A stretch of 64,000 nt of DNA from assembly GCF_001983165.1 (NCBI RefSeq), contig NZ_MNPU01000015.1:61111-125110 (forward strand), in the 5' to 3' direction. The notes beneath the pieces are model-generated. The model had not been told where the DNA came from, searched no databases, and was given only the letters and a program-made list of their open reading frames with translations. Shown piece by piece: positions 8,824 to 16,909 of the stretch; positions within the stretch are counted from its first letter, which is position 1, and each line of letters starts with the position of its first letter. This DNA comes from Pseudomonas gessardii (lineage in GTDB: Bacteria > Pseudomonadota > Gammaproteobacteria > Pseudomonadales > Pseudomonadaceae). A program made the position numbers and the translations under genes.

Positions 8824-9681
8824 ATGATGGCCTCTTATGAAGTGTTGCAAGCGTTTGTGCAGGCGGCGGTCCAAGGTTCGTTTTCGGCCGCGGCGCGCAA
8901 GCTGGGCAAGAGCCAATCCACGGTCAGCGCGGCAGTGGCCAGCCTGGAGATTGACCTGGACGTGGTGCTGTTCGACCGCAGCAGCCGCAAGCCCACCCTG
9001 ACCCCGGCCGGGCATGTCCTGCTGCAACGGGCCGAGCAGGTGCTGGAGGCCAGCAGCCGCCTGGAGCTTGCCGCCAGCCAGTTGTCCCAGGGGCTGGAGC
9101 CCAGGCTCAGCATTGCCATGTCCGATACCTATCAGTCGGGACGCTTTGAAACGCTGCTCAGTGCCCTCGAACAGCGCTATCCAGACCTGGAGCTGGAGTG
9201 GCTGATCGCCGAATGCGAAGACCTCATCGCCCTGGTCCAAAGCGGACGGGCGCAGCTCGCGTTTATCGAGGCGCAGGAGGTCTACCCGCCAGACCTGACC
9301 CATGCCACCGTCGAGGAGCGCACGCAACTTGCGCTGTTTGTTTCCCCACGACATGCACTGGCCAGTCTCGATGGCCTCGATCAGCAAACCCTGCAACAAC
9401 ACCGGGAACTGCGCCTGGCAAGCATCATCAACCCCAATGAAAACCGGCTGACCGGCCGGGTATGGTCCGCCCCCAGCTTTTTGATGCTGATGGAAATGGC
9501 CATCCTCGGTTTTGGCTGGGCGCCCTTGCCGCGCTGGCTGGTGGAGCGCTTTGCCAATGGCCAACTGGTAGAGCTCAAGGCTCGCGGCTGGCCACGCTCG
9601 GTGGCGGTGGATGCCTTGTGGTCACGGCAACACCCACCGGGCCCGGCGGGGAGCTGGCTGTTGGAAAAGATGCTCGAATAA
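8824..9681 (+). CDS. LysR-type regulator divergent from the PACE transporter
   Basis: 285 residues, with the HTH at residues 3-62 (SYEVLQAFVQAAVQGSF, then KSQSTVSAAVASLEIDLD) and an effector domain to the end. Either of two adjacent ATG codons (8824 or 8827) could start it. The 87-bp gap to the PACE gene contains AT-rich sequence suited to a shared divergent promoter. By analogy with AceR-AceI pairs it is likely a local activator sensing the exported compound; that is inference. Confidence 0.9.
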   Translation: MMASYEVLQAFVQAAVQGSFSAAARKLGKSQSTVSAAVASLEIDLDVVLFDRSSRKPTLTPAGHVLLQRAEQVLEASSRLELAASQLSQGLEPRLSIAMSDTYQSGRFETLLSALEQRYPDLELEWLIAECEDLIALVQSGRAQLAFIEAQEVYPPDLTHATVEERTQLALFVSPRHALASLDGLDQQTLQQHRELRLASIINPNENRLTGRVWSAPSFLMLMEMAILGFGWAPLPRWLVERFANGQLVELKARGWPRSVAVDALWSRQHPPGPAGSWLLEKMLE

Positions 9682-9685
9682 CCCC

Positions 9686-9715
9686 TGTGGGAGCCGGCTT
9701 GCCGGCGCCTACAAG
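9686..9715. repeat. Single REP-type hairpin between convergent genes
   Basis: Contains TGTGGGAGCCGGCTTGCCGG, the Pseudomonas REP core with a GCCGGC inverted repeat. It sits exactly between the LysR stop and the sigma-factor stop, overlapping the last codons of the latter. It may act as a transcription or mRNA end. Confidence 0.7.
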
Positions 9716-10938
9716 GGGGTGTCGGTACAGCTGGCCAGGCGCCGTTCGATGAAGCGTTTTTCCGGGGTTTGATGGGTCAGGCCCAGGGCTTTTTCGTAGG
9801 CCTGGCGCGCCTCTTTCATCCGCCCCAGTTGCCGACAAAACTCCCCCCGCGCCGAATGCGCCAGGTGGTAATCGCGCAACTCGCCCCGCGCCAGGATCCC
9901 CTCCACCTGCTGCAAGCCCGCCAGCGGCCCATCGCGCATGGCCAGGGCAACGGCGCGGTTGAGCTCGATCACCGGCGACGGCAGCATCCGCAGCAGCACG
10001 TCATACAGGCCGATAATCTGTGGCCAATCGGTCTGCGCCGCACTCGGTGCCTCGGCGTGCACCGCCGCTATCGCCGCTTGCAGGCAATAAGGCCCAAAGC
10101 GCCGGGTGGCCAGGGCCTGCTCCACCCATGCGCAGCCTTGGGCAATCAATGAGGCATCCCACAACGTCCGGTCCTGTTCATCCAGCAGCACCAGCTCCGC
10201 GGCGGGCGACAGCCTAGCCGGGCGCCGGGACTCATGGAGCAGCATCAACGCCAGCAGGCCCATGACTTCCGGTTCCGGCAGCAACTCCAGGAGCAGGTGG
10301 CCCAGGCGTATGGCCTCGCGGGTCAAGTCGTCACGGGTCAGGTCGGCGCCCATGGAGGCCGAGTAGCCCTCGTTGAACACCAGGTAAATCACCCGCAACA
10401 CGCTGTCCAGGCGCTCGGGCAACTCGGCCAGCCCTGGTACTTGGTAGGGGATTTTCGCCTCGCGGATCTTGCCCTTGGCCCGCACGATACGCTGGGCGAT
10501 GGTCGCCGGCGTGACCAGGAAGGCCCGGGCAATTTCCTCGGTGCTGAGGTCACAAATCTCACGCAGGGTAAGCGGCACCTGCGCATCGGCCGCCAGCGCC
10601 GGATGGCAGCAGGTGAAGATCAGGCGCAGGCGGTCGTCTTCCACGTCTTCGGCACTCCAGTCAGCCGCTTCCAGCGCATCGGCCTGCTCCTGCAACAACG
10701 GGGTGAAGCGGGCCTGGCGCCGCAAGCGGTCGATGGCCTTGAAGCGCCCGGTCGACACCAGCCACGCCCGGGGGTTGTCGGGCACGCCGTCTTGCTGCCA
10801 GCGCTCGACCGCGACGAAGAAGGCCTCATGCAGGGCCTCTTCGGCGAGGTCGAAATCCCCCAGCAGGCGAATCAAGGTAGCCAGGATGCGCCGCGACTCA
10901 CTGCGGTAGATTGCCTCGACCCGGGCCTTGACGGTCAA
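9709..10938 (-). CDS. ECF42-type RNA polymerase sigma factor with C-terminal TPR-like extension
   Basis: 409 residues, about twice the length of a usual ECF sigma factor. Residues 5-75 carry sigma region 2 (RSESRRILATLIRLLGDFDLAEEALHEAF). Residues about 105-160 carry region 4, with LTLREICDLSTEEIARAFLVT. The long C-terminal part (DUF6596 plus TPR-like helices) includes RVIYLVFNEGYSAS. This is the ECF42 group, typically co-located with YCII/DGPF-domain genes as here, and lacking an anti-sigma gene. The start is TTG at 10936-10938: TTGA overlaps the stop of the SRPBCC gene, suggesting translational coupling. It is last in a four-gene operon. The signal it responds to is unknown. Confidence 0.9.
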   Translation of the reverse strand: MTVKARVEAIYRSESRRILATLIRLLGDFDLAEEALHEAFFVAVERWQQDGVPDNPRAWLVSTGRFKAIDRLRRQARFTPLLQEQADALEAADWSAEDVEDDRLRLIFTCCHPALAADAQVPLTLREICDLSTEEIARAFLVTPATIAQRIVRAKGKIREAKIPYQVPGLAELPERLDSVLRVIYLVFNEGYSASMGADLTRDDLTREAIRLGHLLLELLPEPEVMGLLALMLLHESRRPARLSPAAELVLLDEQDRTLWDASLIAQGCAWVEQALATRRFGPYCLQAAIAAVHAEAPSAAQTDWPQIIGLYDVLLRMLPSPVIELNRAVALAMRDGPLAGLQQVEGILARGELRDYHLAHSARGEFCRQLGRMKEARQAYEKALGLTHQTPEKRFIERRLASCTDTPL

Positions 10939-11411
10939 TCAGGCATGCCCTCGGTCACCAGGCTCACCAACCGCTCCAGGCTCTCACCCCAGCCCTGATG
11001 GAAGCCCATGGCTTCGTGGGCCTGTTTGTCGGCTTCGCTCCAGTGCATGGCGCGGGCGGTATAGCGGGTCTTGCCATCCACCTCCTCGAAGGTCACTTCA
11101 GCGCTCATAAACGGCTTGCCCGAGGGAATCCAGCCCGGCAGGAATGCATCGGTAAACACCAGGCGGCGCGGCGCATCGATCTCCAGGAACACGCCCTGGG
11201 TCGGGTACTCGCTGCCGTCCGGCGCGCGCATCAGGGTGCGAAACAGGCCACCGACCCACAGGTTCATTTCGCACTCCGGCGTGGTCATGCCGTGGGGGCC
11301 CCACCATTGCTGCAACAGCGCAGGTTCGGTCCAGGCGCGGAACACCCGGTTCGGTGGCGCGTCGATCACGCGGCTGATGGACAGTTCAAATGCAGCGGGT
11401 TGAGTGTTCAT
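10935..11411 (-). CDS. SRPBCC (AHSA1-like) domain protein
   Basis: 158 residues. Family motifs are FELSISRVIDAPPNRVFRAWTEP at the N-terminus, QQWWGPHG near residues 34-41, and a C-terminal helix (HQGWGESLERLVSLV). This START-like fold makes a hydrophobic ligand pocket. Such genes are frequent companions of YCII and ECF42 genes. The stop overlaps the TTG start of the sigma-factor gene by four bases, and the start is 33 bp behind the YCII gene. No specific ligand or reaction can be assigned. Confidence 0.87.
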   Translation of the reverse strand: MNTQPAAFELSISRVIDAPPNRVFRAWTEPALLQQWWGPHGMTTPECEMNLWVGGLFRTLMRAPDGSEYPTQGVFLEIDAPRRLVFTDAFLPGWIPSGKPFMSAEVTFEEVDGKTRYTARAMHWSEADKQAHEAMGFHQGWGESLERLVSLVTEGMPD

Positions 11412-11444
11412 GGATAAACCTCCTGAGTCTTATGATTATTGGGT

Positions 11445-11789
11445 TCAGAGAGTCAACTCACGCACGGGGCGCACTTCCACACTGCCGACCCGTGCCGCCG
11501 GGATACCACCGGCCACCTGCAGCGCCTCATTCAGGTCCCGGGCTTCGATCAGGTAGAAGCCGGCAAGCTGCTCCTTGGTTTCGGCAAACGGCCCATCGGT
11601 GATCGATAACTTGCCGTTGCGCATGCGCACGGTGGTGGCCGTGTTCACCGGCTGCAGGGCCTCGGCCGCAAGCATGCGGCCACTGCCGTGGACTGCCTCG
11701 GCGTAGGCATGGCATTCCGCATCCTTGGGGCTGTCGGGCAGGCTGTGCAGCAAGGCTTCGGCGCTGTAGACCAGGCACAGGTATTTCAT
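11445..11789 (-). CDS. YCII-related (DGPF) domain protein
   Basis: 114 residues with the ferredoxin-like YCII fold. The diagnostic motif ITDGPFAETKEQLAGFYLIEA lies near residues 63-83, and the start MKYLCLVY is typical. DGPF proteins are the hallmark neighbours of ECF42 sigma factors and are often their regulon targets. It lies in the operon between an NTF2-like gene (42 bp upstream) and the SRPBCC gene. The biochemical role is not established. Confidence 0.88.
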   Translation of the reverse strand: MKYLCLVYSAEALLHSLPDSPKDAECHAYAEAVHGSGRMLAAEALQPVNTATTVRMRNGKLSITDGPFAETKEQLAGFYLIEARDLNEALQVAGGIPAARVGSVEVRPVRELTL

Positions 11790-11831
11790 GGCGTTCTCCG
11801 TTTTCGGACTACTGACTATAGTTGGCCGCGA

Positions 11832-12251
11832 TCAAGGTTTCAGGTCGAACAGGCCAACGCCGCTTTCCATATCGAAAGGCGCGGACCAGTGCTCATGCAC
11901 CACCTTCCATTGCCCCTCGATCCGCTGATAGCCGGCAGTGACGCGCATCCAGCAGGTTTTAACCACGCCATCCGGCCCCGCGCCGCCACAATGGGCAAGC
12001 CAGTGGGCAAAGGCGCTGTTATCGGCGGCGACGATATGCAACTCATGGAACTCAAAGATACCGGCGCCCGGGCAACACTCCATGCAGGCCTGCCAATGGG
12101 CACGGTAGGCGTTCTTACCTTTGAATTGCAGGGCATTGACGGCATCGAACGCGACAATGTCGTCGGCATAAAAGCTGACAATCCGCTCGATATCCTTGGC
12201 GACGACGGCTTGTTTCCATTGTTCGATCAGGGTGTTGATTGCGCTGCTCAT
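11832..12251 (-). CDS. SnoaL/NTF2-like nuclear transport factor fold protein
   Basis: 139 residues with an NTF2-like pattern: an N-terminal helix (INTLIEQWKQAVVAKDIERI), then FYADDIVAFDA, and the C-terminal QWKVVHEHWSAPFD. The start at 12251 is favoured by a GAGGAG-type ribosome site just upstream (reading the minus strand); the upstream ATG at 12308 has no such support. It is first of the operon that continues into YCII, SRPBCC and the ECF42 sigma factor. Members of this fold include ketosteroid-isomerase-like enzymes and proteins with no known activity. Confidence 0.85.
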   Translation of the reverse strand: MSSAINTLIEQWKQAVVAKDIERIVSFYADDIVAFDAVNALQFKGKNAYRAHWQACMECCPGAGIFEFHELHIVAADNSAFAHWLAHCGGAGPDGVVKTCWMRVTAGYQRIEGQWKVVHEHWSAPFDMESGVGLFDLKP

Positions 12252-12400
12252 GGTGCTACTCCTCAGGGTTGGATAATCACGGATGACAGCCTTAGTCGGC
12301 TGGGCCAACCGCCAATCGACAAGCCTACGAAAAATAATTGCGCCCAGGGCAAAACCGCTAGAATTTGCGACTTCCCTGTAGGATTTCGGACAACTGCTCG

Positions 12401-12886
12401 ATGGAAACCCGCCTCGCGCCCTATGAGACGCTGACCGCTGTACAGCAACAGCACCTCGGCACCCTCGAAGTCCACCCCGGGCAACTGCCCTATAGCGGTG
12501 ATATCGACTGCGCGTTGAACAGCCTGCTGGTCAACCCCAGCCCCGGCATCAAGGGCTTCGCCCTGCTGGCCGACGATATGCCCGTGGCGTTCCTGCTGCT
12601 CAAGCGCCCGCCGTGCCTGCCCCATTGGGCCGACGCCCACAGCGCCACCCTGCATGCCCTGCAAGTCGATCGCCGCCAGCAAGGCCGAGGCTTCGGCAAG
12701 GCCTGCCTGCAAGCCCTACCCGCCGCCGCCCGCCTGGCCTGGCCGCAGATCACGGGCCTGGAGTTGTCGGTGGACCGCGACAATGTGGCGGCCATGGGCT
12801 TGTACTTGCAGCAAGGCTGGGTTGACCGGGGCGAGGCGTATAAGGGGCGGGTGGGTTATGAGCGGCGGTTGGCGCTACTGTTTTGA
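12401..12886 (+). CDS. GNAT family N-acetyltransferase
   Basis: 161 residues. The acetyl-CoA binding signature is LQVDRRQQGRGFGKACLQAL near residues 86-105, containing the R-x-x-G-x-G core. It is followed by LELSVDRDNVAAMGLYLQQGW, the classical beta5-alpha4 region. Start METRLAPYETLT at 12401. The acyl acceptor is not predictable. It is separated by only 20 bp from the downstream flavin-reductase-like gene, so the two may be co-transcribed. Confidence 0.88.
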   Translation: METRLAPYETLTAVQQQHLGTLEVHPGQLPYSGDIDCALNSLLVNPSPGIKGFALLADDMPVAFLLLKRPPCLPHWADAHSATLHALQVDRRQQGRGFGKACLQALPAAARLAWPQITGLELSVDRDNVAAMGLYLQQGWVDRGEAYKGRVGYERRLALLF

Positions 12887-12906
12887 TTACCGGCAAGGAG
12901 ATTCCC

Positions 12907-13512
12907 ATGCTAAGCACCCTGGAACAGCTCGAAACCCTCTACGGCCTGCCCCACGAGCGTGCCCTGCGCAAGGAAATCGCGTTTCTCAATGAGGATTACC
13001 AGGCGATGGTCAAAGCCTCGCCGCTGGTGATTGTCAGTTCGGCAGGCGCCGATGGCCTCGACGGCTCGCCTCGGGGCGATGTGCCGGGTTTTGTGCGGAT
13101 CCTCGATGAACGCACGCTGGCGATCCCGGATCGACCGGGCAATAACCGCCTCGATACCTTGCGTAACCTGTTGGTGGATCCGCGGGTTGCCTTGCTGTTT
13201 ATCATTCCGGGAATCGGTGAAACGTTGCGGGTCAACGGGCGGGCGCAGATCTCCATCGAGCCTGAGTTGCTGCAAAGCTTTGCGGTCAATGGCAAGCCGG
13301 CGCGGTCGGTGATTGTGGTGCAGGTGCAAGCGGCGTATTTCCATTGCTCGAAGGCCTTTGTACGCTCCGATTGCTGGAACCCGGACAAGCATGTGGAGCG
13401 TTCGACGCTGCCATCAGCGGGGGCCTTCCACAGACGTTTGAATGATGGGCAGTTTGATGCCGAGGCCTATGACCGGGAGATGCCGCAGAGGGTAAAAGAC
13501 AGTCTCTATTGA
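12907..13512 (+). CDS. Pyridoxamine 5'-phosphate oxidase-like FMN-binding protein
   Basis: 201 residues in the split-barrel flavin-binding superfamily. Diagnostic stretches are SSAGADGLDGSPRGDVPGFV (residues about 50-70), DRPGNNRLDTLRNLL, and the C-terminal QVQAAYFHCSKAFVRS. These match the MSMEG_1061-type subfamily rather than true PdxH. Start MLSTLEQLETLYG at 12907 has an AAGGAG ribosome site. The family uses FMN (or F420 in actinobacteria) for reductions of unknown substrates. It probably forms a two-gene unit with the GNAT gene. Confidence 0.85.
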   Translation: MLSTLEQLETLYGLPHERALRKEIAFLNEDYQAMVKASPLVIVSSAGADGLDGSPRGDVPGFVRILDERTLAIPDRPGNNRLDTLRNLLVDPRVALLFIIPGIGETLRVNGRAQISIEPELLQSFAVNGKPARSVIVVQVQAAYFHCSKAFVRSDCWNPDKHVERSTLPSAGAFHRRLNDGQFDAEAYDREMPQRVKDSLY

Positions 13513-13539
13513 ACACGCTAGACCTGCCAGAGGCCGGTT

Positions 13540-13560
13540 GTCTACTGTCAACCTTCACAG
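13540..13560 (+). promoter_or_regulatory. LexA-box-like shared element, copy 1
   Basis: CTGTCAACCTTCACAG (13545-13560) fits CTGT-N8-ACAG and is extended on the left to GTCTA. It lies about 107 bp before the delta-60 gene start. A near-identical element in the opposite orientation lies before the orphan gene at 21121. Confidence 0.5.
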
Positions 13561-13666
13561 CTATACGGATCCTGCCCATAGGTTTTTACTGAAATACCAA
13601 GGTTGTCGCTCATCGTTTACAACGAGCAGGCGTGGACACTCATAACTTCCACTCTGGAGAATGCCC

Positions 13667-14851
13667 ATGAGTATTCCGTCGAGCAGCAATACGGTAAACG
13701 CCGCAGGAGGCCCGGATCTTTCCTTCGGAAATACAACCCCTAAAGACGGTACGGTTATCACGAGCACATCCGGGGGGCTTTCCTGCGCACTCAGTGATGG
13801 TTCATTTATTACCGTCGGCTTGGCTTTTATCGAAAAAAAAAGATTTATCGTCGTAACCAAACACACGCCTACTGGAGAGTTGGATATCAATTTCGGAGTT
13901 TGGCATACGCCTACTACAGACTTTGTCACCCTCGTTGAATTGATCATTCAGCATGACGGGAAGCCTCTGCTACTGGCCGCCCTTGGAGAAGCACAAACAG
14001 CATTCATTACCCGATTCAATTCAGACACCGGCAGTGTGGACCCTTCATTTGGTATAGAGGGTACAAGGTTACTGGACAAGCAGCTTTACATCGGATTGAC
14101 CGCAAGAGGTGGTCTAGCGGAGCAGGAGGATCACGCTATCATCGCTGTATTCCATAACCGCATAAACAGCTTTATTTTCCAGCTCAACAGTAGCGGCGAG
14201 ATAATCAATTTTGGAAGAGTTGGCCCGATTGAATCACCCAATGCCCGGCTCAATACAGTACTGATCACTAACAGCGGTTTTATAGTTGCCGGATCCGCAG
14301 TACAAAAGGCATACATCATCGGACTTCAGCACGACGGGGAACAAGACAGTAACTTTGGTAACAATGGTTTTGTCCAACTGCAATTTGCAAACAATAACGA
14401 CAAACAGGTTACTGCACTGGCCCGGGGTAAAAATGGCCAAATCGTTGTTGTAGGAGGCACTTACACTTTGCCAACAGAGGTAAACTTCATCACCAGTCTC
14501 CTTGCCAATGGCCAACCCGATTCGCAATTTCATCAGGGAAAGCCGCTTGAAAACGACAGCCAACACGGAAGCTATGTCAGCGTGATAGTTCAACCTGACG
14601 GGAAGGCTGTTGCATTAGCCCGCAACGAGCGCGGCAGTGTAATCAAACTGATCAGACATACCCCGACCGGCCAGTTGGATTCCACCTTTGGCATTGGAGG
14701 CATTGCCCAAGCGTGGAGAGACCCTCAGGGAAGACCTGAGTTCTCCGATATCAATCGAGTGGAATGGGTAGAGCCCAGTAAAACGTTGCAAAGCAGTGGC
14801 ATTCTCAGCACCGCGAGAGCGTCGTTTATTGGGCGACTGCTCAGCCAATAG
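13667..14851 (+). CDS. Delta-60 repeat (DUF5122) beta-propeller-like protein
   Basis: 394 residues built from about six or seven copies of a 50-60 residue repeat. Each copy is marked by a G-x-x-D-x-x-FG core: GGPDLSFGN, GELDINFGV, GSVDPSFGIEG, GEQDSNFGNNG, GQPDSQFHQG, GQLDSTFGIGG. Such delta-60 repeats are believed to fold into a beta-propeller. There is no signal peptide or membrane segment. The second ATG (13667) is preferred: GGAG lies 7 bp before it, but only 1 bp before the ATG at 13661. Base composition is visibly more AT-rich than the neighbours, suggesting acquisition by transfer. Function is unknown. Confidence 0.78.
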   Translation: MSIPSSSNTVNAAGGPDLSFGNTTPKDGTVITSTSGGLSCALSDGSFITVGLAFIEKKRFIVVTKHTPTGELDINFGVWHTPTTDFVTLVELIIQHDGKPLLLAALGEAQTAFITRFNSDTGSVDPSFGIEGTRLLDKQLYIGLTARGGLAEQEDHAIIAVFHNRINSFIFQLNSSGEIINFGRVGPIESPNARLNTVLITNSGFIVAGSAVQKAYIIGLQHDGEQDSNFGNNGFVQLQFANNNDKQVTALARGKNGQIVVVGGTYTLPTEVNFITSLLANGQPDSQFHQGKPLENDSQHGSYVSVIVQPDGKAVALARNERGSVIKLIRHTPTGQLDSTFGIGGIAQAWRDPQGRPEFSDINRVEWVEPSKTLQSSGILSTARASFIGRLLSQ

Positions 14852-14858
14852 CCGTATC

Positions 14859-14884
14859 GGCTGAGCTGCCCATACAGCTCAGCC
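14859..14884. terminator. Hairpin between convergent delta-60 and GyrI-like genes
   Basis: Perfect 10-bp stem GGCTGAGCTG / CAGCTCAGCC with a 6-nt loop, right after the stop codon at 14851. No strong T run follows, so it may act as a bidirectional mRNA end rather than a textbook intrinsic terminator. Confidence 0.6.
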
Positions 14885-14892
14885 GTATTGCA

Positions 14893-15372
14893 TCAACGCT
14901 GCTCGACAGGCAGCCAGATCTCCACGGTGCCAGTGCCCTTATCCACATCGAAGTCGGCGCTGTAGCGTTCTAAATCCGGCCCGGCCACCTTGTACCCCGA
15001 CGCAGGCAACCACTCGTACATGATCCGCTCATAGGTCTGCGACAGCGCATACACCGGCCCGTAGTGCGCGAAGACCGCGTAATGATTGGCCGGCACTTCA
15101 ATGGATTGAAAGTTGCCCGGCACATCACTTTTGGCCGGCACTTGGACCCCGGCGATGTAATCGAATTCTTCCTGGGTGGCGTTGTAGCACACGCCGTAGG
15201 TCACGCCGCCAATGCGTTTCTTGATGTCCTTGATGCAGGTGTCGAACAACTCCCACAACTTCGGAATATCCCCCAGCGTAGCCTTGCCGTAATGACCACC
15301 GACCCCGGCGATCACCATGGCCTTGCCCTCTTCCATGCGGGGTTCCAGGGGTAACGTTACCTGTTGGTTCAT
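14893..15372 (-). CDS. GyrI-like / AraC effector-binding domain protein
   Basis: 159 residues of stand-alone effector-binding fold. Motifs are VTLPLEPRMEEGKAMVIAGV at the N-terminus, IPKLWELFDTCIKDI, and the C-terminal block ending YSADFDVDKGTGTVEIWLPV, typical of SOUL/GyrI-like proteins. No DNA-binding domain is present. The start at 15372 is preferred because GGAG precedes it by 9 bp; the ATG at 15387 is an alternative. Proteins of this family bind small hydrophobic or cationic molecules, and some act as antitoxin-like gyrase inhibitors. The true role here is unknown. Confidence 0.8.
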   Translation of the reverse strand: MNQQVTLPLEPRMEEGKAMVIAGVGGHYGKATLGDIPKLWELFDTCIKDIKKRIGGVTYGVCYNATQEEFDYIAGVQVPAKSDVPGNFQSIEVPANHYAVFAHYGPVYALSQTYERIMYEWLPASGYKVAGPDLERYSADFDVDKGTGTVEIWLPVEQR

Positions 15373-15567
15373 CTGCACAATCTCCATGGGTGAGTGACCA
15401 AAACCATACCGAGTATAGGGGCATACACACGTCACACTCCAGATGGAAAAATTTCCTACACCATCTGGACAACCAGCTGTCATCGCCCGTATTGTCTGCC
15501 CCGCAGGCCACCGCAGTGGCCGACGTCGCTCGGACGGTTCCGGGCGCTTACGTATTCCGAGGCAACA

Positions 15568-16779
15568 ATGGCAGACCAAGGTTCGCCGCGCCGCTTTGCG
15601 CGCATAGATCGACTCCCCCCTTATGTTTTTAATATCACTGCCGAGCTGAAGATGGCTGCGCGTCGGCGCGGCGAAGACATCATCGACCTGAGCATGGGTA
15701 ACCCCGACGGCCCGACACCACCGCATATCGTGGAAAAACTGGTGACCGTCGCCCAGCGTGAAGACACCCACGGCTACTCCACCTCCAAGGGCATCCCGCG
15801 CCTGCGCCGCGCGATTTCGCGCTGGTACAAGGACCGCTATGAGGTGGATATCGACCCGGAAACCGAGGCCATCGTGACCATCGGTTCCAAGGAAGGCCTG
15901 GCGCACCTGATGCTGGCCACCCTGGACCAGGGCGACACCGTGCTGGTGCCCAACCCCAGCTACCCGATCCACATCTACGGTGCGGTGATTGCCGGCGCCC
16001 AGGTGCGCTCGGTGCCGCTGATTCCCGGCGTGGACTTCTTCGCCGAGCTGGAGCGGGCCATTCGCGGTTCGATCCCCAAGCCGAAAATGATGATCCTGGG
16101 CTTTCCGTCCAACCCGACCGCGCAGTGCGTGGAACTGGACTTCTTCGAGCGGGTGATCGCCCTGGCCAAGCAGTACGACGTGCTGGTGATCCACGACCTG
16201 GCCTATGCCGATATCGTCTACGACGGCTGGAAAGCCCCGTCGATCATGCAAGTGCCGGGCGCCAAGGACATTGCGGTGGAGTTTTTCACCCTGTCCAAGA
16301 GCTACAACATGGCCGGCTGGCGCATCGGCTTTATGGTCGGTAATGCGGAGTTGGTCAACGCCCTGGCGCGCATCAAGAGTTACCACGACTACGGCACCTT
16401 CACCCCGCTGCAAGTGGCGGCGATTGCCGCGCTGGAAGGCGACCAGCAATGTGTGAAGGACATTGCCGAGCAGTACCGCCAGCGCCGCAATGTGCTGGTC
16501 AAGGGCCTGCATGAACTGGGCTGGATGGTGGAGAACCCGAAGGCGTCGATGTACGTCTGGGCGAAAATCCCCGAGGCGTATGCCGCCATGGGCTCGCTGG
16601 AATTTGCCAAGAAGTTGCTGCTCGAAGCCAAGGTGTGTGTGTCGCCGGGGATCGGCTTTGGCGAGTATGGCGATGACCATGTGCGCTTTGCGCTGATCGA
16701 GAACCAGGACCGCATTCGCCAGGCGGTGCGCGGGATCCGGGCCATGTTCCGGGCCGATGGCCTGGTCACCAAGGCCTGA
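15568..16779 (+). CDS. alaC: Alanine transaminase AlaC (class I/II aminotransferase)
   Basis: 403 residues, PLP fold-type I. The start [21 protein letters not shown] and [20 protein letters not shown] match AlaC-type enzymes, which interconvert alanine and pyruvate with glutamate/2-oxoglutarate. The Schiff-base lysine is in [15 protein letters not shown] (Lys244). The phosphate-binding [11 protein letters not shown] region precedes it. Upstream in-frame sequence back to 15394 is not homologous and was dropped. The gene is monocistronic, followed by a palindromic repeat cluster and the convergent gntP gene. Confidence 0.9.
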   Translation: MADQGSPRRFARIDRLPPYVFNITAELKMAARRRGEDIIDLSMGNPDGPTPPHIVEKLVTVAQREDTHGYSTSKGIPRLRRAISRWYKDRYEVDIDPETEAIVTIGSKEGLAHLMLATLDQGDTVLVPNPSYPIHIYGAVIAGAQVRSVPLIPGVDFFAELERAIRGSIPKPKMMILGFPSNPTAQCVELDFFERVIALAKQYDVLVIHDLAYADIVYDGWKAPSIMQVPGAKDIAVEFFTLSKSYNMAGWRIGFMVGNAELVNALARIKSYHDYGTFTPLQVAAIAALEGDQQCVKDIAEQYRQRRNVLVKGLHELGWMVENPKASMYVWAKIPEAYAAMGSLEFAKKLLLEAKVCVSPGIGFGEYGDDHVRFALIENQDRIRQAVRGIRAMFRADGLVTKA

Positions 16780-16785
16780 CCCTCT

Positions 16786-16892
16786 GATCGTTCCCACGCT
16801 CTGCGTGGGAATGTAGTCCGGGACGCTCTGCGTCCCAAAGCGTGACGCAAAGCGTCACAAGGGGCATTCCCACGCGGAGCGTGGGAACGATC
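16786..16892. repeat. Composite palindromic repeat (BIME-like) between alaC and gntP
   Basis: A 107-bp block of nested palindromes. It opens with GATCGTTCCCACGCTCTGCG and closes with the mirrored sequence ending GTGGGAACGATC. In between are GGGACGCTCTGCGTCCC and a CGTGACGCAAAGCGTCAC hairpin. It differs from the GTGGGAGCGGGCTTGC REP family found elsewhere in the window. It probably folds into a large cruciform/RNA stem and ends both convergent transcripts. Confidence 0.8.
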
Positions 16893-16909
16893 ACTCACCC
16901 CTGGTTGGG

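Noticed and set aside
14893..16797. 634-codon minus-strand frame covering alaC
   Set aside because: Only its last 159 codons are a real gene (GyrI-like); the rest is antisense to alaC and lacks protein character.
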